A DNA stretch of 51,598 nucleotides from DAORHV01 sp964448405 (GTDB lineage: Bacteria > Patescibacteriota > Gracilibacteria > Peribacterales > Peribacteraceae). Location of the stretch: contig CAYUVW010000009.1 in NCBI GenBank assembly GCA_964448405.1, positions 1-51,598 on the forward strand, in the 5' to 3' direction. The notes beneath the pieces are model-generated. The model was not told the origin of the DNA and did no database searches. It saw nothing but the letters and a program-made list of their open reading frames with translations. Both the position numbers and the translations under genes were made by a program. Below, piece by piece: positions 17,587-25,772 of the stretch (its first letter is position 1; every line of letters starts with the position of its first letter).

Positions 17587-19593
17587 ATGTCGCAATGGGT
17601 CCGTCGCTGGTCCGAAGCGGGATTGCTGGCGTTGCTGGCGGTCACGATGTTGTGGAAGGGCGGCAAATCATTGGAGTCCACCTGGTTATTTGCAGCTGCT
17701 GCGGCGTTCCTTGTATTGCTGCAAAGCATGTTCCTCAGGCCAGATGTCGCCGTGCCGCGTCGTTTGTGGTGGCCGGTCATGGGGCTCTTGGCGTGGACGC
17801 TGTTGTCGTTTGTCGCATCATCTACGCGCAACTACGGTTTCGATGAGCTGCTGCAGTCGGCGGCATTCTCACTGTTGTTCTGCTGGGCGATCCGCGAATA
17901 TGCCGTCGCGGGAAACAATATTTTCGCTCAACGTGTTGCACGAACCATTGCATTCGTGGCGTACTTTGCGTGTGCCATTGGCGTTGTGGTGTACGTCTTG
18001 CAGCCGGTGAACCGTTTCGTCGGCAGTTTCTTCGATCACCGTTTCACCACCGATTACTGGCCGAATGCCTGGGCCCAGCTCTGCCTGTTGTCGTGGCCGC
18101 TGGTCGTGTGGACGCTGTTTTCGCCGGAAGCCGGCTGGAAACGTGAGAAGTTCACCGAGCCGAAAATCATGTTGCACTGGGTGGTGGCGGGATTTTTCAT
18201 CGGGTGCTTCTTCCTGAGTTATTCGCGTGCCGGGTTCCTGGCGTTCGTCGGTCAGTTGGGATTGGCAGCTCTGTTGCTGTTCATCGCGTTCCGGTCACGC
18301 ATCGAGTGGAAGAAACTCCTGGTGGCCGTGCTCACCGTGGCGTTCACCGCAATGCTGTGGTTCTCGGCCGTGAACGTGCTGCGCTCACATTTCCACCCGG
18401 TCGAATCCGTGATTAAAAAAGCCACGTTCTCATCGGCGGAAGGCGGCTCGTCGTTCTCTGAGCGTGCACAGTTCTGGCAGCAAGCCGCAGCACTTTCCGT
18501 GCAGCGTCCGCTGCTTGGTTGGGGTCCGTACAGTTTCCGTTTCGTCCAGCCTCGTCTGCAGCAATCCGTGCTTGCCACCTCCGATCACGCACATAACGTT
18601 CTGCTGAAGTTCGCCATGGAGCGCGGCTGGTTGGCAGCCCTGTTGCTGGCATGCATAGGATTCACAGTCGCAGTGCAGGGGTTCTTTTCCTGGAAACAGT
18701 GGAGCCGCCAGCACGCAAACGGTGCCCATCTGAAGTTTGCCATGTTCATAGGATTTATCGGTGTTGCCGCGCATAACATGGTCGATTTCAATTTGCAGTT
18801 CATCGGCATCCTGTTGCCACTGTGCATTGTCTCGGCGGTACTTGCGGTTCCACCGGTCTTGCGCCATTCGGCACGCCGGGCCAAATCGCAACAGATCATC
18901 GAGGGCTTGCTTGCGATTTTGGTGTTGCTCTTTGCCATGCGCGAAGGCGTGTTTCTTTTTCTCTCATCGCGCGGTCGTCATGCCGAGGCGAATGGAAACG
19001 TGATTCAGGCACTGCAGTACTATCATGCTTCGGAAGGCGCGCTGTTCACGCGCGATTTATTCCTCAGCAAGGCCGGTTTGCTGCTCGGCGAAACTGCAAA
19101 ATTGTCCGACGACAAACTTGCCGAAGCCGAGGCTGCACTGCATGCGTACGCCACGGTGAATAGCGAAGACCAGCGCTTGTGGAAGTTGCGCGGTGATCTG
19201 GCCGATACCCGCGGCGAGCCGATTGAAGCAATTTCGCAGTACAAGCAGGCTGAAGCACTCGGTAAATACAACGACATCGGCATTGCGTTCCTCTTACTGC
19301 GTGCCATGGCCGGACCACAGGAAAAGGCGACGCCGGACATCGACGCCTGGCGGCCGGAGTTGGAACGCCTTATGAACGACTTCTCGTTTGCCATTGAGCA
19401 GAACGCGCACTTCATTTCGCTTTCGCGCAACGTAGAGGGCTTGGTGGAAACGGCCAAGCTCATGGCGAAGCTGTACCCCGAAGACGCAGATGCGTACGAT
19501 CAACTCATTGATCACGTTCAAGCCAAGTCAGCCGTAGACCGTGCCAAATTCTCGGGGCGACCAGACGGACTCCTGTGGGGTGCGCGTCGATAA
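17587..19593 (+). CDS. O-antigen ligase/polymerase family protein with C-terminal TPR-like region
   Basis: A large membrane protein of 668 residues. The first ~440 residues hold about ten to twelve hydrophobic helices with the Wzy_C/WaaL-type large loop, including the conserved SDHAHNVLLKFAMERG and the GWGPYSF box. The last ~220 residues are soluble alpha-helical repeats (KLAEAEAALHAYATVNSEDQ, EAISQYKQAEALGKY) of TPR type. Such proteins transfer or polymerise lipid-linked glycans at the outer face of the membrane, or glycosylate pilins. Which one applies here is open. Confidence 0.85.
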   Translation: MSQWVRRWSEAGLLALLAVTMLWKGGKSLESTWLFAAAAAFLVLLQSMFLRPDVAVPRRLWWPVMGLLAWTLLSFVASSTRNYGFDELLQSAAFSLLFCWAIREYAVAGNNIFAQRVARTIAFVAYFACAIGVVVYVLQPVNRFVGSFFDHRFTTDYWPNAWAQLCLLSWPLVVWTLFSPEAGWKREKFTEPKIMLHWVVAGFFIGCFFLSYSRAGFLAFVGQLGLAALLLFIAFRSRIEWKKLLVAVLTVAFTAMLWFSAVNVLRSHFHPVESVIKKATFSSAEGGSSFSERAQFWQQAAALSVQRPLLGWGPYSFRFVQPRLQQSVLATSDHAHNVLLKFAMERGWLAALLLACIGFTVAVQGFFSWKQWSRQHANGAHLKFAMFIGFIGVAAHNMVDFNLQFIGILLPLCIVSAVLAVPPVLRHSARRAKSQQIIEGLLAILVLLFAMREGVFLFLSSRGRHAEANGNVIQALQYYHASEGALFTRDLFLSKAGLLLGETAKLSDDKLAEAEAALHAYATVNSEDQRLWKLRGDLADTRGEPIEAISQYKQAEALGKYNDIGIAFLLLRAMAGPQEKATPDIDAWRPELERLMNDFSFAIEQNAHFISLSRNVEGLVETAKLMAKLYPEDADAYDQLIDHVQAKSAVDRAKFSGRPDGLLWGARR

Positions 19594-19603
19594 CAGCTCT
19601 CTT

Positions 19604-19960
19604 TTACGAGAACAGGATTGTCGCCATGTTGAGAACCACTCTGCAGCGCTCGTGTTCAACCGTATCGGCAATCAGTTTCTGCTCAAGAATACTGGCGGCC
19701 TCTTGCAGGTCAGCCTTCAGTGAGTCGTATGGAGTTCGGGTATCGCATGCACCGTCGATTCTTGTGAAGAGCATCGCAATGCGCAGTCGTTCACGCAACG
19801 TGGCATCTTGAATGGGCTTCGGACCATTGAGCAGTCGCTCCGCCTCTGCAAGGTACATGGCATGAATCCTTCTTCCTGGTTCACCGCATGGCGCAGCAAG
19901 ATGCGGCAGCAGAAACGCCACTATTTCTGCATCTTCCGCTGGTGATCCAGGAGTAGTCAT
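19604..19960 (-). CDS. Hypothetical protein (118 aa)
   Basis: Soluble, helical, no recognised family. It begins MTTPGSPAEDAEIVAFLLPH and has a conserved-looking block GEPGRRIHAMYLAEAERLL. A TATAGT hexamer lies 9 nt before the ATG (19970-19975). It is convergent with the O-antigen ligase gene, 10 bp between stops. Confidence 0.65.
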   Translation of the reverse strand: MTTPGSPAEDAEIVAFLLPHLAAPCGEPGRRIHAMYLAEAERLLNGPKPIQDATLRERLRIAMLFTRIDGACDTRTPYDSLKADLQEAASILEQKLIADTVEHERCRVVLNMATILFS

Positions 19961-20053
19961 TGAATAGTTACTATAATGAAATATTATTTTTTGTCAATGA
20001 TGGTAAGATTCGTTTCGACCATCCGTCATCCGTTGTACTTTCCCCACATAGCC

Positions 20054-20602
20054 ATGAAGTCCCACAGCGCTCTTGCACTGCTTTCCTGCACGCTCTTGCT
20101 CCTCGCCGCCTGCGGAAAAGCGCAAAACACCGTTACGGTAGAGAATCCGAGCACCGAAACAGGAGATATTCTTCAGACCGACAAAGTCGAGGTTGTTATG
20201 AACAACGGCAAGGCCATTACCGACCCTGTGCACGGGAAAGAGAAAGGATTCTGGTATGGGGCTATTGGTGGCGTCGGCGATGTGGTTTCGAGCGGCGTCG
20301 GCTATACGTATGCATTTGAGGATGGTTCGTATCTCCACACACTCAATTTGAACATCAAGGTGCTGCCGAAAGGGGAGTATTACGTTGCATGGCTCACCGA
20401 GGCTGGCAACAAGAACCCGGTGAAGATTGGTGTCATGGCTAGCTTGTTCGGAGATGCACGCCACAGCGTGCGCCTGGACACCAAGACCGACTTGGGCGCT
20501 AGAACACACATGTTGGTGACCAAAGAAACGACAAAAGACCCGTCTCAGCCTGGGACGGTCGTCTCCGAAGGTGACGTGAAACGCTACGATCGCCCACAAT
20601 AA
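20054..20602 (+). CDS. Putative lipoprotein (182 aa)
   Basis: Signal peptide MKSHSALALLSCTLLLLAAC with lipobox LLAAC. The mature part is a beta-rich domain (YTYAFEDGSYLHTLNLNIKV, EYYVAWLTEAGNKNPVKIG) without a recognised family. Upstream in-frame Met codons at 19976 would precede the signal and are rejected. TACTTT lies 12 nt upstream of the ATG. Confidence 0.75.
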   Translation: MKSHSALALLSCTLLLLAACGKAQNTVTVENPSTETGDILQTDKVEVVMNNGKAITDPVHGKEKGFWYGAIGGVGDVVSSGVGYTYAFEDGSYLHTLNLNIKVLPKGEYYVAWLTEAGNKNPVKIGVMASLFGDARHSVRLDTKTDLGARTHMLVTKETTKDPSQPGTVVSEGDVKRYDRPQ

Positions 20603-20663
20603 GATTCAGAAGTTCCCCTGGGTGCAAGCACCCTGGATGCAACTGGCTGGACTTCCTGACTCC

Positions 20664-20780
20664 CTAGGCCGGAATACTGACGGTCGGGAGGCTCATCACC
20701 ATGGCGATCATTATGACGGTGATCAGCGCGACGTGCGTAAGCACGAGGGGAAGTGAAACGCGGTATTGTGTGAGTTTCAC
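20664..20780 (-). CDS. Small single-pass membrane protein (38 aa)
   Basis: GTG start. A short polar N-terminus (KLTQYRVSL) is followed by one hydrophobic segment of about 22 residues (VLTHVALITVIMIAMVMSL). A consensus TATAAT ends exactly 7 nt before the GTG, as in other leaderless genes. An ATG three codons upstream overlaps the hexamer itself. Codon use is ordinary for the window. No family recognised. Confidence 0.5.
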   Translation of the reverse strand: MKLTQYRVSLPLVLTHVALITVIMIAMVMSLPTVSIPA

Positions 20781-20787
20781 GTGATTC

Positions 20788-20793
20788 ATTATA
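20788..20793 (-). promoter_or_regulatory. -10 element of the 38-aa gene
   Basis: TATAAT on the minus strand, 7 nt before the GTG at 20780. Confidence 0.5.
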
Positions 20794-21174
20794 GAATTTG
20801 TGAAAAGAGGAGGGGCATTGTAAGGAAGGTTGTTTCGGCGTCCAGTACTATTCTTGTTACGACATTTTTACGAATCACTTGCAAGATGTTCATAATTTAT
20901 GGCTTTCTCAAGCCAATGGGATGACATTGGACTTCAAGCGTATTTGAAAATATGTATACAATATTTGTTCAATAAACACATTCCTTGGAGTATGGCTATT
21001 TACGAAGAAATAGTTTGAAATAGCTTTTCAAAATTGCTGATGCCATAGAATGGTCAAGTTGTGCATTCGGTTGTTTTTGTGCGTTCGGCAGTCTGGCAAC
21101 CGCGACGATTCTTCAGTATGCTCTCGGCTGATCAGTTGATCTTTGTTGAAGTCTGTCCCTTGTAGACACCCTGT
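20794..21174. other. AT-rich intergenic region before tRNA-Pro
   Basis: No confident gene is seen. The part 20860-21050 is clearly more AT-rich than the rest of the window. It contains short hairpins (CCAATG-ggatga-CATTGG near 20915-20932) and an open frame of 39 codons at 20899-21018 with AT-rich codons and no promoter at the usual distance. The tRNA promoter is probably around 21136-21168 (TTGATC and TGTAGA/TAGACA). Confidence 0.5.
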
Positions 21175-21250
21175 CGGGGCGTAGCTCAGTTGGTAGAGCG
21201 CGTGGTTCGGGACCACGAGGCCGAAGGTTCGAGTCCTTTCGCTCCGACCA
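21175..21250 (+). tRNA. tRNA-Pro (anticodon CGG)
   Basis: 76 nt. Acceptor CGGGGCG pairs with CGCTCCG (one G-T), the D-arm is GTAGCTCAGTTGGTAGAGC, the anticodon arm is GTGGTTCGGGACCAC (CGG), the T-arm is GGTTCGAGTCC, and CCA is encoded. Probably co-transcribed with the MFS gene downstream. Confidence 0.95.
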
Positions 21251-21287
21251 TTGTCTGTCGTCATTCAGTTCTTTAGATTTCCGGTCG

Positions 21288-21346
21288 GTGGTTCGGGACT
21301 ATGCCGAATGCCCGCAGGGCAACGAGTCCTTTCGCTCCGACCATTG
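21288..21346 (+). pseudogene. Partial tRNA-Pro duplicate
   Basis: GTGGTTCGGGAC (21288-21299) repeats the 5' anticodon arm, and a 24-bp stretch at 21323-21346 repeats the T-arm, acceptor, CCA and next three bases of tRNA-Pro (original 21230-21253). The 5' half (acceptor and D-arm) is absent, and the middle is replaced by a short hairpin. It cannot fold as a tRNA. Confidence 0.85.
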
Positions 21347-21385
21347 CCGTCATTCCACTTCGTTTTTCTCTTTCGAGACACGCGT

Positions 21386-22633
21386 ATGGTGAAGAATAAA
21401 GGTTTGGCGCTCGCATCGATTTTCTTCACGGTCTTTCTGGACCTGCTTGGCGTCGGTATCGTTATTCCGGTGATCGCAGTGGTTGTGTTGCAGGACGATG
21501 GCGGCCTGCTTCCTCTTGCCATGGCACACCAGTGGAAGACATTCATTCTGGGTCTGCTCATTGCTGCGTACCCGCTTGCGCAGTTCATTGGTTCGCCGAT
21601 TCTGGGCGCCATTTCCGATCACGTCGGTCGTCGCAGGGTGCTTATGGTGGTATTGGCCGGCAGTTGTTTTGGGTATTGCCTCTTCGCACTGGGCATCGCC
21701 TGGAGGAGTATCCCATTGCTGTTTCTGAGCCGTGTCCTCGACGGGTTTGGCGGCGGAAGCGTCGCGGTCGCCATTTCGGCGATTGCAGACATCAGTGAAG
21801 AAGATGCCAAAGCCCGCAATTTTGGCTTGGTAGGCACGGCATTCGGCTTGGGCTTTATTTTGGGCCCGTACATTGGCGGGCGCTTGTCGGACCCCACATC
21901 GCTCAGTTGGTTCACCTATTCCACACCATTTTGGTTGGCAGCCGGTCTGTGTGCACTGAATGCGCTGTTGGTGTTCTTCTGGCTGCCGGAAACGTTGCGA
22001 ACGTCGGTGCATACAAAAATCAGTCCTTGGACCGGGTTACGCAACATTCGCAAAGCTTGGGACATGCCCAACCTGCGCACCATGTTCATCGTGTCGTTCG
22101 TGCTGGCGTTCGGCTTCAACTTCTTCACCCAGTTTTTCCAGGTCTTTCTGATTGAGAAGTTTCAGTTCAGCCAGAAGCATATCGGCGACCTGTTTGCGTA
22201 CATCGGGCTGTGGATTGTGCTGACGCAGGGCATTTTATTGCGACCCATTTCCAAACGCTTTAGCCCCACGACGATTTTGACGGTCTCAGCTTTGTGCTTG
22301 GCCGTTGTTCTTCCACTGCTTGTGGTGCCAGAAACACCGAATGCGTTGTTGTTCATTTTGCCGCTCATCGCTGTGTTCCAGGGCCTTATTCAACCGACAT
22401 CCATTGCCATTGTCTCCAATCTTGCGCGCAAGGATTCCCAAGGGGAGGTCATGGGTATTTATCAGTCCATTCAGTCACTCGGGATTGCCATTCCGCCCAT
22501 CATCGCCGGTCTAATCGTTTCCGTGCACATCAACATGCCCACGATCGTATCGGCTCTCTGCACCTTCTTGGCCTGGCTCATTTTCATTGTCTTCTTCCGC
22601 AAGGAGCACCGCGAACTGTTCGTGGAAGTGTAA
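21386..22633 (+). CDS. MFS transporter, TetA/DHA1-like
   Basis: This 415-residue protein has 12 hydrophobic segments. The family loop motif after helix 2, GAISDHVGRRRVLM, is clear, as is VLDGFGGGSVAVAISAIADI near helix 4-5. Helix 1 has FLDLLGVGIVIPVIAV as in TetA-type drug efflux proteins. It probably exports a hydrophobic compound by proton antiport; the substrate is unknown. It follows the tRNA-Pro and its partial copy by 39 bp with no separate promoter seen. Start is the Met at 21386, since the upstream reading runs through the tRNA copy. Confidence 0.88.
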   Translation: MVKNKGLALASIFFTVFLDLLGVGIVIPVIAVVVLQDDGGLLPLAMAHQWKTFILGLLIAAYPLAQFIGSPILGAISDHVGRRRVLMVVLAGSCFGYCLFALGIAWRSIPLLFLSRVLDGFGGGSVAVAISAIADISEEDAKARNFGLVGTAFGLGFILGPYIGGRLSDPTSLSWFTYSTPFWLAAGLCALNALLVFFWLPETLRTSVHTKISPWTGLRNIRKAWDMPNLRTMFIVSFVLAFGFNFFTQFFQVFLIEKFQFSQKHIGDLFAYIGLWIVLTQGILLRPISKRFSPTTILTVSALCLAVVLPLLVVPETPNALLFILPLIAVFQGLIQPTSIAIVSNLARKDSQGEVMGIYQSIQSLGIAIPPIIAGLIVSVHINMPTIVSALCTFLAWLIFIVFFRKEHRELFVEV

Positions 22634-22645
22634 GCCAAGCAATAA

Positions 22646-22675
22646 AAAACGGACGGCCGGAGCCGCCCGTTCTTT
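22646..22675. terminator. Bidirectional intrinsic terminator
   Basis: AACGGACGGC, 4-nt loop, GCCGCCCGTT, followed by CTTTT on the plus strand and preceded by AATAAAAA, which gives a T-rich tail on the minus strand. It serves the MFS gene and the converging Ser-rich gene. Confidence 0.8.
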
Positions 22676-22687
22676 TCCGAGTGTCAA

Positions 22688-23257
22688 TTACTCGGAGATC
22701 TGGGACGAGGAGGAACCGCCGCGGTTCTCCATGCGCTCCAACTTGTCGTTCATCTTTTCCATCATCTTACCTTCCTTTTTCTCCATCTTTTCCATCATCT
22801 TGGTCTGCTTCTCTTCCATCTTGGTTTGCATTTTCTCAAGGCGCTTCTCCATGTGGGCCTTGCGCTTGGCCATGCGCTCATCCAGCTGGCACTTGCGCCA
22901 TGCCTTCAGAACCTTCTGGCGCTCGCCCTTGGCGACGGAAGCAAGCTTCGGAGCCTTGCCGCAACCCACGATTGCAGCCGAGCTGCTCATGGAAGACGAC
23001 ATTGCCGAAGAGCTAACCGACGATGCAGTGGACGAACTGACGGACGAAGCGGCAGAGGAGCTGTCGGAAGAAGTGCTCGACGAGACGGAGCTCGCGGAAG
23101 ACGAAACCGATGCGGCGCTGCTGACTGCGCTGGACGAAACTGAGGATGAGGAGGACTCGGACGAAGCGCTGGATGCGCTCTGTGCCACTGCTCCGCTGAC
23201 CAGGCTGAGTGCGATGGTCGAAGCCATGACTCCCTGGAGAATAAGATGCTTCTTCAT
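22688..23257 (-). CDS. Secreted serine-rich protein with Met/Lys/Glu coiled coil (189 aa)
   Basis: A signal peptide (MKKHLILQGVMASTIALSLV, cleavage near GAVAQ) is followed by ~70 residues made almost only of Ser, Ala, Val and Thr. A short Cys-containing globular part (IVGCGKAPKLASVAKG) follows, then a ~75-residue coiled coil rich in Met, Lys and Glu (KRLEKMQTKMEEKQTKMMEK), ending in a Ser run. No family recognised. The Ser-rich part is a likely stalk or glycosylation target. The leader is U-rich with no Shine-Dalgarno sequence. Confidence 0.75.
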   Translation of the reverse strand: MKKHLILQGVMASTIALSLVSGAVAQSASSASSESSSSSVSSSAVSSAASVSSSASSVSSSTSSDSSSAASSVSSSTASSVSSSAMSSSMSSSAAIVGCGKAPKLASVAKGERQKVLKAWRKCQLDERMAKRKAHMEKRLEKMQTKMEEKQTKMMEKMEKKEGKMMEKMNDKLERMENRGGSSSSQISE

Positions 23258-23356
23258 GGTGTAAAAAAGGGAAAGAACAAAAAAGCCGATACAGAGTACC
23301 AGCGTCGTGCTCTTTCGTGTAGTGGGCATGCATTTGCACGAGGGTATGTCGCTGTG

Positions 23357-23386
23357 TTGGCGGCATACTCAAAACGGCTGTAGAGT
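23357..23386 (+). promoter_or_regulatory. Promoter of the peroxiredoxin gene
   Basis: TTGGCG (23357-23362), 18 nt, TAGAGT (23381-23386), then 6 nt to the ATG at 23393. Confidence 0.4.
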
Positions 23387-23392
23387 GGCTGC

Positions 23393-23842
23393 ATGCCTAC
23401 ACTATCCGTCGGAATGGCCGCTCCTGCATGGAGTACAGTCGATCAACACGGTACGCAACATTCGCTTGCCGAATATCGCGGGAAGTGGTTATTGCTGTAT
23501 TTTTATCCGAAGGATGATACCCCAGGCTGCACGATTCAGGCCTGCGGCATCCGCGATGCTTTTGCGGACTTTCAGGGTGTGCTCGAAGTACTGGGTGTCA
23601 GCAAAGATTCTTCGGAAAGTCATAAGAAGTTCACGCAAAAATACCAATTGCCGTTTCCGTTACTGGTCGACACCGATGCGACACTGATCTCCGCCTATGA
23701 AGCGACGTCAGAAGGTTTTGGGAAGCGAGTGTCTTTCTTGATTGATCCGCAAGGAGTCATTCGCAATATCTATACCGGTTTCGATTGCACGGTACATGCC
23801 GGCATGGTGTTACAAGATGTTCGTGCACTGAGCGCAGCCTAG
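23393..23842 (+). CDS. bcp: Thioredoxin-dependent peroxiredoxin, Bcp type
   Basis: Reduces hydroperoxides with electrons from thioredoxin. The 149-residue length is usual for Bcp/PrxQ. The active-site block PKDDTPGCTIQACGIRD contains the peroxidatic Cys and, five residues later, the resolving Cys of the atypical 2-Cys class. No signal peptide. It is convergent with the Sel1 lipoprotein gene: both stop codons are TAG read from the palindrome CTAG, a 4-bp overlap. Confidence 0.93.
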   Translation: MPTLSVGMAAPAWSTVDQHGTQHSLAEYRGKWLLLYFYPKDDTPGCTIQACGIRDAFADFQGVLEVLGVSKDSSESHKKFTQKYQLPFPLLVDTDATLISAYEATSEGFGKRVSFLIDPQGVIRNIYTGFDCTVHAGMVLQDVRALSAA

Positions 23843-24522
23843 TTACCGGCTGAAGAGCTTGCTGCGCTGACCGACGAAGATTGTGTTTTCGCCAATGCCT
23901 CCAGGCCGGCGACGATTGCCGCGTGCGCCTGATCCACCTCTGTTTCGATTTGCCTGCGTGCGGCAGGGGAGAGATCGGGTGAGAAATTTTTCAAGTACTT
24001 TGTGGCCTCCGCATACCCCTGCTTGCTGGAGAGCAGCAGCCAGTAATATGCCTCGGCATAGTCCTGCGGAATGCCTTCGCCATTACCGTACATTGCGCCA
24101 AGGTTGAACTGCGCCGCTGCAAAGCCTCTATCGGATGCGTTGCGATACCATTGCGCTGCACGGGCATAATTCTGCTCTACGCCGTCGCCTGTGCGATACG
24201 CATTGGCCAAGTTGAACTGTGCCTGCGGCATACCCTGTTCGGCGGCCTTGCGGAACCACTCCACCGCCGTCTGGTGGTTCAATGTTACGCCGCTGCCGGA
24301 GACGTACAGATTTCCCAGGTTGAATTGCGCTTCGGCCAAACCTCCTTCGGCTGCTTGTTTGTAGTACATGGCGGCCTTGCCGATATCGGCCTGCACCGAA
24401 ATGCCATGCTGGTAATTGTATGCCAGCGTGAATGCGGCCTTCGCTTCTTCGTTTGTGATGTTGACCGAACATGCCGCAAGCGCGACGAGTGTCAGGAGCA
24501 AGAGTGATGTTCTTTGAATCAT
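23839..24522 (-). CDS. Sel1/TPR-repeat lipoprotein (227 aa)
   Basis: Signal peptide MIQRTSLLLLTLVALAAC with lipobox. The mature part holds four Sel1-like repeats (for example AEAQFNLGNLYVSGSGV, PQAQFNLANAYRTGDGVEQN, AAAQFNLGAMYGNGEGIPQD) and a Ser-rich end. Sel1 repeats are scaffolds for protein contact, here presumably on the outer face of the membrane. The start at 24522 was chosen because of the signal peptide and the TATACT 7 nt upstream. Confidence 0.88.
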   Translation of the reverse strand: MIQRTSLLLLTLVALAACSVNITNEEAKAAFTLAYNYQHGISVQADIGKAAMYYKQAAEGGLAEAQFNLGNLYVSGSGVTLNHQTAVEWFRKAAEQGMPQAQFNLANAYRTGDGVEQNYARAAQWYRNASDRGFAAAQFNLGAMYGNGEGIPQDYAEAYYWLLLSSKQGYAEATKYLKNFSPDLSPAARRQIETEVDQAHAAIVAGLEALAKTQSSSVSAASSSAGN

Positions 24523-24529
24523 GGACTGC

Positions 24530-24535
24530 AGTATA
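24530..24535 (-). promoter_or_regulatory. -10 element of the Sel1 lipoprotein gene
   Basis: TATACT on the minus strand, 7 nt before the ATG at 24522. Confidence 0.55.
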
Positions 24536-24583
24536 CCTGATGCTCGCTCACAGGGAGCGGTGTATGCTTTCGTCGTCGAACTC

Positions 24584-25291
24584 ATGCGAACCCACAAGTA
24601 TCTTATCGGCTTCGGCATTACGGTTGGCATCATCCTGTTGGTGACGGTCACGTCACGTATGGCGTTGCAGGGCAGCCTGCTTGTCGGGCCGGATGCAGGC
24701 GACTCTTCCGCTATGTCGACTTCTTCGGTCGTCAATCTTCAGCCGCTGGGAGACCCGCTGTCGCTGAAGGCACTGACAAGCGTGACGTACATGGTTGCCG
24801 ATGTATCCGTGCGGTACGCATTGTCGTCTGCCGGACGTACGTTCGATTTGCGTTTTACGGACGACGGTGAATATGTTTCACCGGGAACCAACGTGTTCAA
24901 GCGGCAGGGCATCGAGTCGGCGACATTGCATACGGATCGTGTTGCGGTCGGAGATATCGACGGTGATCGCAGGCCGGATGCGGTCCTGCCCGTGACGGTT
25001 CGCATGGCAGGGAAAACGTTTACCGACCTTGCCGTTGTTCTGAACAAAGGAGGTGACGTTGGTGAGTATTCGACGGGATATGCGTTGGGCTTGGGTAGTG
25101 AAGTACAGCGTATTGAAATCGACCCTTCCTACGGCATGCGTGTGCACTTCAGCTACATGGCACCCGGCTCATCCGTACCGGTCAGTGCGCATATGACGAT
25201 TGCCGTTACCATGCCGAAACTTGAACAGCCCGCATCTTCCGCTTCGTCCTCGTTGGAATCATCGCAAGCGCTTTTCTTGCAGGAGCCCTAA
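24584..25291 (+). CDS. Membrane-anchored protein with FG-GAP/VCBS-like motif (235 aa)
   Basis: The N-terminal anchor is at about residues 6-24 (YLIGFGITVGIILLVTV). The outer domain contains VAVGDIDGDRRPDAVLPV, the Asp/Gly-rich loop of FG-GAP or VCBS repeats that can bind Ca2+. A single such motif is seen, so the full propeller fold is not shown. The C-terminus is Ser-rich. The start is Met at 24584; TATGCT lies 15 nt upstream. It is divergent from the Sel1 lipoprotein gene. Confidence 0.7.
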   Translation: MRTHKYLIGFGITVGIILLVTVTSRMALQGSLLVGPDAGDSSAMSTSSVVNLQPLGDPLSLKALTSVTYMVADVSVRYALSSAGRTFDLRFTDDGEYVSPGTNVFKRQGIESATLHTDRVAVGDIDGDRRPDAVLPVTVRMAGKTFTDLAVVLNKGGDVGEYSTGYALGLGSEVQRIEIDPSYGMRVHFSYMAPGSSVPVSAHMTIAVTMPKLEQPASSASSSLESSQALFLQEP

Positions 25292-25331
25292 ACCTGTGTG
25301 ATATCATCTGTCTAATTCTTCATTACACTCC

Positions 25332-25748
25332 ATGCCCACCCTGTATCTGACGCCATTCGAAAAAAAGATCGTACGCTCAGATCTTCTGCAGGAATGGAAG
25401 TGGACGCTGAAGGACGAAACGCTGCAATCGTACGAAAGTCCGAGCGAGTTGGATGTACGCATGAAGCTCCTTGCACGCGGCAAGAATGCCGAGCTGGAAA
25501 AGTTGGTGGAGAAAATCAATGCAAAGCTGGATTTAGGCCAAGAGCTCGACAGCCTTATTCCGGAAGGGGTTTCCGACGAAGCCTTTACCATGCTGTTGTT
25601 TGGCATCGGCGCTTTGGGCATGACAGCCTTAATCGAAATCCTGGCGCACGACGCCAAGAGCCAGGATGACCTTTTCAACATGGCGGCCATAACTAGCGCC
25701 CGCCACGCCCTGCTGGAAGCAAATATGGCGCAGTCTGCAGCCAAGTAA
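25332..25748 (+). CDS. Hypothetical protein (138 aa)
   Basis: Begins MPTLYLTPFEKKIVRSDLLQ, charged and helical. It includes a coiled-coil-like stretch (GKNAELEKLVEKINAKLDLG) and one hydrophobic segment (AFTMLLFGIGALGMTALIEI) that could cross the membrane. No family recognised. It is followed 24 bp later by another small gene, probably in one transcript. TATCAT at about 25309 may be its -10. Confidence 0.68.
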   Translation: MPTLYLTPFEKKIVRSDLLQEWKWTLKDETLQSYESPSELDVRMKLLARGKNAELEKLVEKINAKLDLGQELDSLIPEGVSDEAFTMLLFGIGALGMTALIEILAHDAKSQDDLFNMAAITSARHALLEANMAQSAAK

Positions 25749-25772
25749 CTACTTCTCATTCTTCTCTTACCC

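Noticed and set aside
20899..21018. 39-codon frame in the AT-rich region
   Set aside because: No -10 at the usual distance and no Shine-Dalgarno sequence; codon use differs from the rest of the window. Kept only as a note in the island finding.
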